Source: Gemmatimonadota bacterium
GTDB lineage: Bacteria; JAAXHH01
DNA: 37,163 nucleotides
Direction: 5' to 3'
Assembly: GCA_009835325.1 (NCBI GenBank)
Contig: VXWP01000095.1
Coordinates: forward strand, 1 to 37,163
The translations under genes were made by a program, and so were the position numbers. Of this stretch, positions 16,903-24,164 are shown piece after piece; within the stretch, counting starts at the first letter, position 1; every line of letters starts with the position of its first letter. Below the pieces are notes generated by a model. The model had not been told where the DNA came from and did not search any database. It saw only the letters and a program-made list of their open reading frames with translations.

Positions 16903-18177
16903 ATGAGAAACCCGGTGGTAATAGAACGCGCGGAACGGCTTCACCAGATCCCGCTGAACCGGCCCCTGGAACATTCACGATACTTAAGAAGACTGGCTGC
17001 CAGGGGGATCGAGCCCATAGATCTGACCACGGGCATCGACGACCTTCCCCCCGGACAGGCTGCCATCGAGAAGATCTTCGACGCCGATTCGGCCACCGGA
17101 GGTCGAGGCGAACCGCGCGGTCCTGGCAGCCCAGGCGGTCCAGGCAGCCCGGAAGTACCGGCCGAGTCATCCCGGCTCACCGGCGCCGAGTTCCGCAGGG
17201 CGTTCAGCAACTGGTTCGCGTACCGGTTCGACGTGGAGATCGATCCCGACAGGCACGTCCTGCCCTTCGCGGGTTCGGCGGTCGGCCCGGCCTGCGTGGC
17301 CATGGCGCTGGTCAACCCCGGTGAAACTGTGTTGGCGCCCGACCCCTCCCATCCGGCCTACCGGACCAGCGCCGTGCTGGCGAACGGACAGATCCTATCC
17401 TATCCCCTGCACGGACGAAACGATTTCCTCCCCAACCTGAAGCAGATCGAACCCCGGATCGCCGGACAGGCAAAACTGATGTACGTCGGTTTTCCGAACG
17501 ATCCGACCGGGGTCGTGGCGGACCATTCGTTCTTTCGGGAACTCATCGATTTTGCGCGCAGGCACAACATCATCGTCTGTCACGATGCGACGCAGCACTT
17601 TCTTACGTACGACGGGATCGAAGCCCCGAGCCTCCTGCAGACGCCCGGCGCGATGAACGTGGGCATCGAGTTGTTTTCCCTTTCCGTGCTACCCGGAGGC
17701 GTATTCCGCGACCTGGGCGTGGCGGTGGGCAATCCTTCCGCGCTGGCCGCCATCTCCCAGTTGACCTCCCATCTGCATGCCCCGCTGATGCCCGACCTTC
17801 TCGCGGCCGCAGCCACGGAGTTTCCCCGTCTGGACCGGCACGTGGAAGCCATGGTTTCCAGGTGCGGGTCGCAAAGAGACCTGATGGTATCGGGGCTGCG
17901 GGACCTCGGCTGGCACCTGCCCGCGCCCGGCGGCGGACCATACGTCTGGCTACCCGTGCCGCCCCGTTATTCCTCCGTACGATTCAGCATCCTGTTGCGC
18001 AAGGCCGGCGTGTTCGTCGTGCCCGGCGCATACCTGGGCGAATACGGCGAAGGATACGTCCGATTGGCCTTCAACGGCGACGAGTCGCAGATCCGTGAAG
18101 CGCTCGACCGCATCGACCGGCAGATGTCGCGGTTCCGTTTGCGCAAACGGGCGTTCCCCGCGGTCAGTCTGGCCTGA
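16903..18177 (+). CDS. Class I/II aminotransferase-fold protein lacking the PLP lysine
   Basis: A 424-residue fold-type I aminotransferase homologue, closest in pattern to LL-diaminopimelate/aspartate aminotransferases. The overall motif order survives: a phosphate-pocket glycine region, FPNDPTG, CHDATQHF, the segment SLSVLPGGVFRDLGVAVGN and a C-terminal YVRLAF with the carboxylate-binding arginine. The key cofactor residues are changed. The lysine expected after SLS is V262, the asparagine of NPTG is D200, and the tyrosine of the DxxY motif is Q231. It is therefore probably not a working transaminase; it may bind ligand or act as a partner (inference). Residues 72-83 are an inserted Gly/Pro/Ser repeat. 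ATG 16903 is chosen because upstream in-frame codons overlap the groEL terminator. folB begins 13 bases after the stop. Confidence 0.85.
   Translation: MRNPVVIERAERLHQIPLNRPLEHSRYLRRLAARGIEPIDLTTGIDDLPPGQAAIEKIFDADSATGGRGEPRGPGSPGGPGSPEVPAESSRLTGAEFRRAFSNWFAYRFDVEIDPDRHVLPFAGSAVGPACVAMALVNPGETVLAPDPSHPAYRTSAVLANGQILSYPLHGRNDFLPNLKQIEPRIAGQAKLMYVGFPNDPTGVVADHSFFRELIDFARRHNIIVCHDATQHFLTYDGIEAPSLLQTPGAMNVGIELFSLSVLPGGVFRDLGVAVGNPSALAAISQLTSHLHAPLMPDLLAAAATEFPRLDRHVEAMVSRCGSQRDLMVSGLRDLGWHLPAPGGGPYVWLPVPPRYSSVRFSILLRKAGVFVVPGAYLGEYGEGYVRLAFNGDESQIREALDRIDRQMSRFRLRKRAFPAVSLA
17117..17152 (-). repeat. Four 9-bp repeat units inside the aminotransferase-like gene
   Basis: Four consecutive 9-base units (17117-17125, 17126-17134, 17135-17143, 17144-17152), read on the minus strand, follow about CNGGRCYGC. 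The first and third, and the second and fourth, are near-identical, giving an 18-base super-period. On the gene's strand they encode residues 72-83, a Gly-Pro/Ser-Pro low-complexity loop. Confidence 0.75.
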
Positions 18178-18190
18178 ACGGTTCCGCCCC

Positions 18191-18565
18191 ATGTCCGGAG
18201 ACTGGATCAGCGTGCGGGGCATCCGCACATTCGGCCACCATGGCGTGACGGCCCGGGAACGGACGCTGGGACAGGTATTCGAAGCCCACGTCGCACTGCG
18301 GCTGGACCTGTCGGAGGCGTCCCGGACGGACCGCCTGTCCGATACCGTGGATTACGCGGACGTCTGCCGGCGCGTGGGACGCATTCTCGGCGGCGAGCCG
18401 TGCTGTCTGCTGGAGGCGGTCGCCGGCCGGGTGGCGGACGAACTGATCTCGGCCTACCCCCCTGTGGACCAGGTCGTGGTCAGACTGTGGAAGCCCGGTG
18501 TGGCCGCGGAATTGCCGCATTCGGGAACCCCCGGGGTCACCGTGCATCGTAGCAGGGAGGCGTGA
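18191..18565 (+). CDS. folB: Dihydroneopterin aldolase
   Basis: FolB cleaves 7,8-dihydroneopterin to 6-hydroxymethyl-dihydropterin and glycolaldehyde in folate synthesis. The 124-residue protein has the family pattern: GIRTFGHHGV, the active-site glutamate in RERTLGQ, the tyrosine in TVDYADV, the pterin-binding glutamate in LLEAVAGR, and the catalytic lysine in RLWKPGVA. ATG 18191 is the natural start; longer frames run into the upstream gene. FolK, the next enzyme of the pathway, follows directly, so substrate can pass from one product to the next. Confidence 0.93.
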   Translation: MSGDWISVRGIRTFGHHGVTARERTLGQVFEAHVALRLDLSEASRTDRLSDTVDYADVCRRVGRILGGEPCCLLEAVAGRVADELISAYPPVDQVVVRLWKPGVAAELPHSGTPGVTVHRSREA

Positions 18566-18645
18566 CGTACCGGACCGTTGCGTACAGGACCGTGCCGTGC
18601 CTGAACAAGCCGACCAAGTGGGCCAAGCCGACTACAAGGTGCGAA

Positions 18646-19140
18646 ATGGCGTCTGTCGCGCTGGGACTGGGCAGCAACATCGGGGATCGCGTCGCCAGGT
18701 GTCGGCAAGCGCTATGCGAACTGGCCGGGCATGAGGCGATCCGGATCGTCAGGTGCTCGTCATGGTACGAGACGCGGCCGGTAGGCCACGCTGGCCAGCC
18801 CGACTTCGTCAACGGCGCGGTCCTTGTGGAGACCACGCTTGCGCCCTTGCGACTGCTCGAATCGCTCAAGGGCGTCGAAACGCGCATGGGACGTTCCGTC
18901 ACGTGGGAAAAAGGACCCCGCGAAATCGATCTCGACCTGTTGCTCTACGACGACCTGGTACTCGGGCGGCCGGGTCTCGACATCCCCCATCCCGCCATGG
19001 CGCAACGGGCCTTCGTGCTCGTTCCCCTGGCGGAAATCCACCCGGACCTGGTCCACCCTGTATACGGACGGACCGTGTCCGACCTGCTGGATGACCTGAA
19101 ACCCGTGGACCATCTCGTCCGCTTTCTTGCCGAGCCATAA
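18646..19140 (+). CDS. folK: 2-amino-4-hydroxy-6-hydroxymethyldihydropteridine pyrophosphokinase
   Basis: HPPK transfers pyrophosphate from ATP to 6-hydroxymethyl-dihydropterin. From ATG 18646 it is 164 residues, the normal size, and starts at GLGSNIGDR. The pterin- and ATP-binding segments GQPDFVNGAV, KGPREIDLDLLLYDD and IPHPAMAQRAFVLVPL are present. A GTG at 18562 overlapping the folB stop would extend the protein by 28 residues containing a YRTV-AYRTV repeat. ATG 18646 has a good AAGGTG ribosome site and fits the family better. The 80 bases between folB and this start therefore look like repeat-derived noncoding DNA. Confidence 0.92.
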   Translation: MASVALGLGSNIGDRVARCRQALCELAGHEAIRIVRCSSWYETRPVGHAGQPDFVNGAVLVETTLAPLRLLESLKGVETRMGRSVTWEKGPREIDLDLLLYDDLVLGRPGLDIPHPAMAQRAFVLVPLAEIHPDLVHPVYGRTVSDLLDDLKPVDHLVRFLAEP

Positions 19141-19151
19141 CCGGAGTCCTG

Positions 19152-19985
19152 ATGGAAGAAGCCAATGCCGATCTGATCACGCTGATCCTGGCCGCTGGAA
19201 AAGGCACCAGGATGCACTCCGGCCTGGCGAAGGTGCTGCACCGTGTAAACGGCCGGCCGATGATTCACTACGTGCTGGACACGGCGCGGGCGCTCCGGCC
19301 CCGGCGGATCATCGTCATCGTCGGTCACCAGGCCGGCGAGGTGCGGCGGGAACTGGCCGGATCGACCGGATTGCCCGGATCGACCGGATTGCCCGGACCG
19401 ACCGGATTGCCCGGTCAGCCCGGACCGACCGTGGAATTCGCCGTGCAGGAGGAGCAGCTGGGCACCGGCCACGCGGTGCGCCAGGCCGGACCGCTGCTGG
19501 CCGGCGAAAGCGGTATCGTGCTCGTCCTCGCCGGTGACACGCCCCTGATCCGTCCTACTACCCTGGCAGCGCTGATCGACGCGCACCGCCGGAACGGCGC
19601 CGCGGCCTCCGTACTCACCGCACGCGTCGACGACCCCACGGGCCTGGGGCGCATCCTGCGCGACGATACGGGCTGTATCGACCGGATCGTCGAGGAGAAG
19701 GACGCCACCGAGGAACAGCGGGCGCTTAAGGAGATCAACACTAGTACCTACTGTTTCGATCCTGTCCTGCTGCTGCGGGCCCTGGACCAGCTGACCCCGG
19801 AGAACCGGCAGGGCGAATACTACTTGACGGACACCATCGAGATACTCCGGCGGGAGGGCCGCCGCATCGCGGACGCACCGGCCGGCATGCCGGAAGAATC
19901 CATGGGGATAAACACCCCGGAGCAGCTGTCGGCGGCCGAATCATGGCTGCTGGAGCGGGACCGCGCGAGGCCTCGCGACAGCTAA
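19152..19985 (+). CDS. GlmU-type uridylyltransferase, pyrophosphorylase domain only
   Basis: A 277-residue nucleotidyltransferase matching the N-terminal half of GlmU, which makes UDP-GlcNAc from UTP and GlcNAc-1-phosphate. Motifs are LAAGKGTRM (14-21) with K27 just after, QEEQLGTGHAV (99-109), LAGDTPLI, the EEKDAT segment and KEINTSTYCFD, and GEYYLTD. The left-handed beta-helix acetyltransferase domain of bifunctional GlmU is absent; the frame ends naturally after the linker helix. Another sugar nucleotide as product is possible. Residues 70-93 are eight perfect G-X-Y triplets inserted just before the QEEQLGTG loop, encoded by 9-base DNA repeats. The gene starts 11 bases after folK and ends just before the next promoter, so it is probably the last gene of the fol unit. 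Confidence 0.88.
   Translation: MEEANADLITLILAAGKGTRMHSGLAKVLHRVNGRPMIHYVLDTARALRPRRIIVIVGHQAGEVRRELAGSTGLPGSTGLPGPTGLPGQPGPTVEFAVQEEQLGTGHAVRQAGPLLAGESGIVLVLAGDTPLIRPTTLAALIDAHRRNGAAASVLTARVDDPTGLGRILRDDTGCIDRIVEEKDATEEQRALKEINTSTYCFDPVLLLRALDQLTPENRQGEYYLTDTIEILRREGRRIADAPAGMPEESMGINTPEQLSAAESWLLERDRARPRDS
19359..19430 (+). repeat. Eight 9-bp units encoding collagen-like triplets
   Basis: Seventy-two bases made of eight 9-base units of type CCGGAYYGM, with an 18-base super-period in the first six units. They are in frame and encode GST-GLP-GST-GLP-GPT-GLP-GQP-GPT, a perfect G-X-Y run within an otherwise conserved enzyme. This is the longest member of the dispersed 9-bp family in the window. 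Confidence 0.9.
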
Positions 19986-19992
19986 AAAACAG

Positions 19993-20022
19993 TTGACACC
20001 GCACCCTCCAACTCTGTATATA
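19993..20022 (+). promoter_or_regulatory. Strong promoter upstream of the LytR_C-rsfS unit
   Basis: TTGACA (19993-19998) with TATATA (20017-20022) at 18-base spacing, inside an alternating TA run (20017-20024), right after the GlmU-like stop. It sits 264 bases from the next clear gene, so the transcript has a long leader. Confidence 0.7.
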
Positions 20023-20117
20023 TAGTGGTCTGGAAAGCGAATCGGTTTCCGCCTGTCGAACCAGCGTTCGATTTGACGGCGGAACTGTGTCGAGACCGGG
20101 GTACAAAGGGGGATCGC

Positions 20118-20141
20118 ATGGTGAAAGGAACTGGTCGATGA
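20118..20141 (+). CDS. Candidate 7-residue leader peptide
   Basis: MVKGTGR followed by TGA. A strong ribosome site AAAGGGGGA (20105-20113) lies five bases before the ATG. Its stop overlaps the ATG of the next micro-ORF (ATGA, 20138-20141), the arrangement used for translational coupling. Coding status is unproven. Confidence 0.25.
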   Translation: MVKGTGR

Positions 20142-20191
20142 AGCACTGTTGGTACCCTACCTATGTTTCCCTTCCTGGTGTATTTCCCTAG
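20138..20191 (+). CDS. Candidate 17-residue leader peptide
   Basis: MKHCWYPTYVSLPGVFP followed by TAG. AAAGGA (20125-20129 and flanking) provides a ribosome site about eight bases upstream, and the start overlaps the stop of the preceding micro-ORF. The peptide is rich in aromatics and proline (Trp, two Tyr, Phe, three Pro), a composition that can stall ribosomes. This is only a candidate. Confidence 0.25.
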   Translation: MKHCWYPTYVSLPGVFP

Positions 20192-20285
20192 TTAGCTCTC
20201 CGGTTATCTCTGGCAAGCAGATATCGATGGTCGCACGGTCCCGTTGCCGGCTGTACCTCAGGACGCGATCCGCGTGGGATCCGCC

Positions 20286-20807
20286 ATGACGAGACAAGTC
20301 ATCCAACCCTCCGCGAACCGGCCGGACGCCGTTCCGGAAGGACGGGGGACAGGCGGCCGCTGGCGCGTTCGGGCGCTTGAAGGCGTGATCATCATCCTGG
20401 TCGGGCTGAACGCCTACCTGATCTACTCGGTGGCGACCTCGTCCGCATTCTCGACGTCCACCGAACGGTCCGTCGAGACGGTCGTCGACCCCTCGGCCTT
20501 CCATATCCAGGTGGAGGTCCTGAACGGATGCGGTGAACGGGGAATCGGACAACAGGCCATGCGGTTTCTCAGGGAACGAGGATTCGACGTGGTCAATATC
20601 GATAACGCCGACCATTTCGAATACCGGGAAACGGTCGTGCTGGACCGCCGGGGAACGGACGGACCGTCCGAGGCCGCCCGCGCGGTCGGAAACGCGCTGG
20701 GTACGCAGTATGTCCTGCTCCAGCGGAACGATGACCGGCTGGTGGACGTATCGGTGGTGATCGGCAAGGATTACGGCGAACTGCTCTTTTCCGTGGAGAA
20801 CGACTGA
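20286..20807 (+). CDS. Membrane-anchored LytR_C (cell envelope regulator C-terminal) domain protein
   Basis: A 173-residue protein with a cytoplasmic N-terminus, one transmembrane helix (about 36-56), then an extracytoplasmic domain matching the LytR C-terminal family: VEVLNGCGERGIGQQAMRFLRERGFDVV, then ETVVLDRRG and an Ala/Leu-rich helix leading to DVSVVIGKDY. The catalytic LytR-CpsA-Psr domain is absent, so it is not itself an LCP transferase. The molecular role of free LytR_C proteins is poorly defined. ATG 20286 is chosen over 20244. It lies two bases upstream of rsfS, a pairing I recall from other bacteria. Confidence 0.8.
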   Translation: MTRQVIQPSANRPDAVPEGRGTGGRWRVRALEGVIIILVGLNAYLIYSVATSSAFSTSTERSVETVVDPSAFHIQVEVLNGCGERGIGQQAMRFLRERGFDVVNIDNADHFEYRETVVLDRRGTDGPSEAARAVGNALGTQYVLLQRNDDRLVDVSVVIGKDYGELLFSVEND

Positions 20808-20809
20808 TC

Positions 20810-21241
20810 GTGGCGTTGGCATCGCAGGAAATCGCGGAGCAAGCGACCCTTACCATGCTGGCCAAGAATGCGGCGGACGTGATGATCATCGACCTCAGGG
20901 GGCTCTCGTCCATCACGGACTACTTCGTCATCGGGACGGCGGGTTCCGAACCGCAGATCAAGGCGGTCGTCGAGCAGGTGGCGTCGGATCTCAAGGAGCG
21001 GGATACAACGCCCTGGCACACGGAAGGCAAACAGAGCTGGCGGTGGGTACTGCTCGACTACGTGGACGTGGTCGTACACGTGTTCAGAGCGGAAGTCCGG
21101 GCATTCTACGGGCTCGAGCGGCTCTGGGGAGACGCGCCCCGGGTCGCCGTTTCTACCGACGCGACAACGGGTGAAATCATCCGCACGTCCGACGCGGGCG
21201 TCCCCGGGGCCAGGGTGGACGCACTGGAACACGAGGCATAG
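20810..21241 (+). CDS. rsfS: Ribosomal silencing factor RsfS (Iojap family)
   Basis: A 143-residue RsfS/Iojap protein. The family binds L14 of the large subunit and blocks subunit joining during starvation or ribosome maturation. The core is clear: IDLRGLSSITDYFVIGTAGSE is a near-textbook N-terminal signature, followed by HTEGKQSWRWVLLDYVDVVVHVF and FYGLERLWGDAP. About 30 residues after LWGDAP extend past the usual end and have no obvious function. The start is GTG 20810, two bases after the upstream stop. Confidence 0.95.
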   Translation: MALASQEIAEQATLTMLAKNAADVMIIDLRGLSSITDYFVIGTAGSEPQIKAVVEQVASDLKERDTTPWHTEGKQSWRWVLLDYVDVVVHVFRAEVRAFYGLERLWGDAPRVAVSTDATTGEIIRTSDAGVPGARVDALEHEA

Positions 21242-21242
21242 A

Positions 21243-22160
21243 TTGGGCATTCTCGTCGTCGGAACGGTGGCGTTTGATACGGTGAAGACACCGGAAGGAG
21301 AGGCGAACGACGCGATCGGGGGGTCGGCGACCTATTTCTCGGCGGCCGCCAGTTTCTATACGCCGGTAGACGTCATCGCCGTCGTGGGAAACGATTTCCC
21401 CATGGCGTCCCTGGATTTCCTGCGGGAGAGGCAGGTCGACGTATCGGGCCTGGAGGTGAAGGAAGGAAAGACCTTCCGCTGGGCGGGCGAATACGCCGCC
21501 AACATGAACGACCGCCGCACGATCGACACGCAGTTGAACGTGATTTCCGGTTTCAAGCCCGTGCTGGCGGAGCGGCACCGCGCGCACGATCACGTGTTCC
21601 TGGCGAATCTCGATCCGGACATTCAACGCGACGTGCTGGACCAGACATGCCGCACGGACCATCCGGGACGTACAGGCGTCGTCGCCTGCGACACCATGGA
21701 CTTCTGGATCGAGGGGCAAAGAACGTCCCTGCTGTCGACGCTGAGCGGAGTGGACGTGCTGATCATCAACGACAGCGAGGCCCTGCAACTGGTGGACGAC
21801 CACAGCCTCGTGCGGGCGGCGGAACGCATCCTGGAGCTCGGCCCGCGGGCGGTGGTGGTCAAGAGAGGCGCACACGGCGCGACGCTCTGTACCCGCGACG
21901 CCTGGTTCGGCATCCCTTCATACCCCGTGGCCGACGTGGTGGATCCGACGGGCGCCGGGGATACCTTCGCGGGCGGATTCATGGGTTACCTCGCCCGGTC
22001 GGGCGATACGGGTGTAAGCGCCTTGAAACGCGCCATGGTGCACGGCAGCGTCATGGCCTCGTTCAACGTGGAGGATTTCAGTGTCAGGCGGCTCGAATCG
22101 CTTACCGAAGCCGAGATTTCGGACCGCCACGATCGGTTCATGGAGATGATCACACCATGA
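21243..22160 (+). CDS. PfkB family carbohydrate/nucleoside kinase
   Basis: A 305-residue ribokinase-superfamily kinase. It starts at TTG 21243, one base after the rsfS stop, giving the typical opening GILVVGTVAFD; longer frames overlap rsfS and lack homology. The N-terminal substrate region GGSATYFSAAAS and the C-terminal PfkB signature DPTGAGDTFAGGF with catalytic D240 are intact. The substrate cannot be read from sequence. The ATGA overlap with mtnA suggests a link to 5-methylthioribose or nucleoside salvage, but classical MtnK belongs to a different fold, so this is only a hint. Confidence 0.87.
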   Translation: MGILVVGTVAFDTVKTPEGEANDAIGGSATYFSAAASFYTPVDVIAVVGNDFPMASLDFLRERQVDVSGLEVKEGKTFRWAGEYAANMNDRRTIDTQLNVISGFKPVLAERHRAHDHVFLANLDPDIQRDVLDQTCRTDHPGRTGVVACDTMDFWIEGQRTSLLSTLSGVDVLIINDSEALQLVDDHSLVRAAERILELGPRAVVVKRGAHGATLCTRDAWFGIPSYPVADVVDPTGAGDTFAGGFMGYLARSGDTGVSALKRAMVHGSVMASFNVEDFSVRRLESLTEAEISDRHDRFMEMITP

Positions 22161-23227
22161 ATTTCAAGACCATCCGGTGGGAGCGCGACGAAGGCGTGCT
22201 GGTATTGCTGGACCAGACGCGCCTGCCCGGCGAAGTGGTCTACACCAAATGCCGGGACATCGCGTCCGTGGCGGAGGCCATACGGCGGCTGAGTGTACGC
22301 GGTGCGCCCGCCATCGGCGTCGCCGCGGCCTTCGGAGTCGTCGTCGGAGTCCAGCACAGCCGCGCGGCCGACTTCGCCTCCTTCTGCCGGGAAGTCGACG
22401 AAGCCGCGGAACTGTTGGCGGCCACCCGTCCCACGGCGGTCAACCTTTTCTGGGCGCTGGAGCGGATGCGCCGGACCGTGCGCGAACACAGGAATGAAAC
22501 CGTGGAGGATATCAAACGCACCTTGCTCGGCGAAGCCCTGGCCATACAGTCGGAAGACGAGCACTCTTGCCGCCTGATCGGTGAGCACGGCGCCGCCTTG
22601 CTCCGCACCGGACAGACAGTGCTCACGCATTGCAACGCCGGCGCGCTCGCCACGGCCGGCGCGGGCACCGCCCTCGCCGTGGTGTACCAGGCGCACAGGG
22701 AAGGCAAGCGGGTTCACGTCTACGCCGATGAGACGAGACCCGTCCTCCAGGGCGCCAGGCTGACTTCCTGGGAGCTGACCCGGGCGGGCATAGGCGTGAC
22801 GCTCATATGCGACAACATGGCTGCCCAGGTCATGAAAGAAGGCCGGATCGACTGCGTGATCGTGGGCGCGGACCGCGTGGCCGCCAACGGCGACGTCGCC
22901 AACAAGATCGGCACCTACGGCGTGGCCGTGCTGGCCGACGCGCACGACGTGCCTCTGTACGTGGCGGCGCCGTACTCTTCGATCGACCTGACCATCGAAT
23001 CGGGCGCCGGGATCCCCATCGAAGAGCGCGAAGCCACCGAAGTAAGCGAGGGGTTGGGCGGACGCACCGCCCCCGAGGAAGTGGAGGTATACAATCCCGC
23101 ATTCGACGTAACCCCGGCCCGTTACGTGTCTGCGATCATCACGGAACGCGGCGTGGCCAGACCGCCCTACGCCGAGAGTCTCGCCGCGCTGTCACACCAT
23201 GCATGGGAACCGGCCGTCACCGGGTAA
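22157..23227 (+). CDS. mtnA: S-methyl-5-thioribose-1-phosphate isomerase
   Basis: MtnA converts methylthioribose-1-phosphate to methylthioribulose-1-phosphate in methionine salvage. The 356-residue length, RGAPAIGVAAAFG, the catalytic cysteine C159 in THCNAGALAT, and the catalytic aspartate D239 in GADRVAANGDVANKIGTY separate it from the related eIF2B subunits. The start overlaps the kinase stop (ATGA). No other methionine-salvage gene is nearby; some bacteria pair MtnA with a phosphorylase elsewhere. Confidence 0.94.
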   Translation: MNFKTIRWERDEGVLVLLDQTRLPGEVVYTKCRDIASVAEAIRRLSVRGAPAIGVAAAFGVVVGVQHSRAADFASFCREVDEAAELLAATRPTAVNLFWALERMRRTVREHRNETVEDIKRTLLGEALAIQSEDEHSCRLIGEHGAALLRTGQTVLTHCNAGALATAGAGTALAVVYQAHREGKRVHVYADETRPVLQGARLTSWELTRAGIGVTLICDNMAAQVMKEGRIDCVIVGADRVAANGDVANKIGTYGVAVLADAHDVPLYVAAPYSSIDLTIESGAGIPIEEREATEVSEGLGGRTAPEEVEVYNPAFDVTPARYVSAIITERGVARPPYAESLAALSHHAWEPAVTG

Positions 23228-23261
23228 AGGAGCGTGTAACATCAAAGGAGCGTGTACCATA
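23226..23261 (+). repeat. 18-bp tandem duplication carrying a ribosome-binding site
   Basis: Two 18-base copies (23226-23243 and 23244-23261) match at 16 positions and each contains AAAGGAG, so rplM is preceded by two identical Shine-Dalgarno sequences. A similar AAGGAGCGTA string precedes rpsI (near 23692). A small slippage duplication is likely. Confidence 0.85.
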
Positions 23262-23263
23262 CT

Positions 23264-23692
23264 ATGAAGACACCAACGGTTAAGAAGGAAGACCTGCAGC
23301 GGGACTGGCACGTCGTGGACGCCGACGGCAAGGTGCTGGGCAGGCTGGCCAGCGAAGTGGCCAAAATCCTGCGCGGCAAGCACAAGCCGATCTACTCGCC
23401 GCACCTGGACACCGGTGACCATGTCATCGTCATCAACGCGGAAAAAGTGGTTCTGACGGGCAAGAAGCCGCAGAACAAGCTCTACTACCGCCATAGCGGC
23501 TATCCCGGCGGTCTGAAGACGATCAGCTACGAACGCATGGCCGCCCGCCATCCCGACCGGGCGCTGCGCATGGCCATCAAGGGCATGTTGCCGCACAACG
23601 CCCTCGGCCGCCAGATTTTCCGCAAACTCCGCGTGTACGCCGGCGCGGAACACCCCCACAGCGCCCAGAAACCGGTCGCGCTGGACATATAA
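23264..23692 (+). CDS. rplM: 50S ribosomal protein L13
   Basis: A 142-residue L13, an early-assembly protein of the large subunit. Typical segments are [54 protein letters not shown], and [10 protein letters not shown] near the end. ATG 23264 fits the family better than the in-frame GTG at 23252. It is followed by rpsI after 15 bases, the classic L13-S9 operon. Confidence 0.98.
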   Translation: MKTPTVKKEDLQRDWHVVDADGKVLGRLASEVAKILRGKHKPIYSPHLDTGDHVIVINAEKVVLTGKKPQNKLYYRHSGYPGGLKTISYERMAARHPDRALRMAIKGMLPHNALGRQIFRKLRVYAGAEHPHSAQKPVALDI

Positions 23693-23707
23693 GGAGCGTA
23701 AAGAAGC

Positions 23708-24112
23708 ATGAATTCGGATACCCATGGACATCACGCAGTGGGCAGAAGGAAACGCGCGATCGCCAAGGTCTGGCTGCGCGCGAAGAAGGAAGGCGCCAGC
23801 CACAAGGTCAACGACAAGCCGCTGCTCGATTACTTTGACCGGCCCGGTCTCGTCGCCGCGATCGAGGAACCCCTGGTACTCACCGAGATGAACGACCAGG
23901 TGGTCGTCTTCGCACGGACCTTCGGCGGCGGCAAGACCGGCCAGGCCGGGGCGTTGAGACTCGGTATCGCGCGGGCGCTGAAGGACATGGACGAAAGCCT
24001 GCACGCGCCGCTGCGCGAAGCGGGCATGCTGACGCGGGATTCACGCATCAAGGAGCGCAAGAAATACGGACTGGCCGGCGCACGCAAGCGGTTCCAGTTC
24101 TCTAAGCGTTAA
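23708..24112 (+). CDS. rpsI: 30S ribosomal protein S9
   Basis: A 134-residue S9 with the N-terminal [16 protein letters not shown], the glycine-rich [19 protein letters not shown] and the C-terminal tail ending FQFSKR, whose last lysine-arginine contacts P-site tRNA. It is co-transcribed with rplM. The 52-base gap to rpsB holds a short hairpin (24123-24140) without a T tract. Confidence 0.98.
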   Translation: MNSDTHGHHAVGRRKRAIAKVWLRAKKEGASHKVNDKPLLDYFDRPGLVAAIEEPLVLTEMNDQVVVFARTFGGGKTGQAGALRLGIARALKDMDESLHAPLREAGMLTRDSRIKERKKYGLAGARKRFQFSKR

Positions 24113-24164
24113 TTCAAAGGACGCAGGCCTGACCGCCTGCCAGACAAGGAGATCAGTACCGCCT

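Larger units (their letters stand above)
20023..20285 (+). other. Long 5' leader with dyad and micro-ORFs
   Basis: About 260 transcribed but largely noncoding bases precede the LytR_C gene. A perfect six-base inverted repeat TCGAAC/GTTCGA (20056-20061 and 20066-20071) lies near its start. Two overlapping short frames with ribosome sites follow (20118-20191). I recognise no riboswitch class and see no intrinsic terminator. It could be an attenuating leader, an independent small RNA or simply a long UTR. Confidence 0.35.

Noticed and set aside
15256-16974. 572-codon open frame on the minus strand
   Set aside because: Antisense of groEL, crosses the groEL terminator, and has no family features.
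24123-24140. Six-base-pair hairpin (GCAGGC/GCCTGC) between rpsI and rpsB
   Set aside because: Too short and without a T tract to call a terminator; no match to a known ribosomal-protein leader that I recognise.
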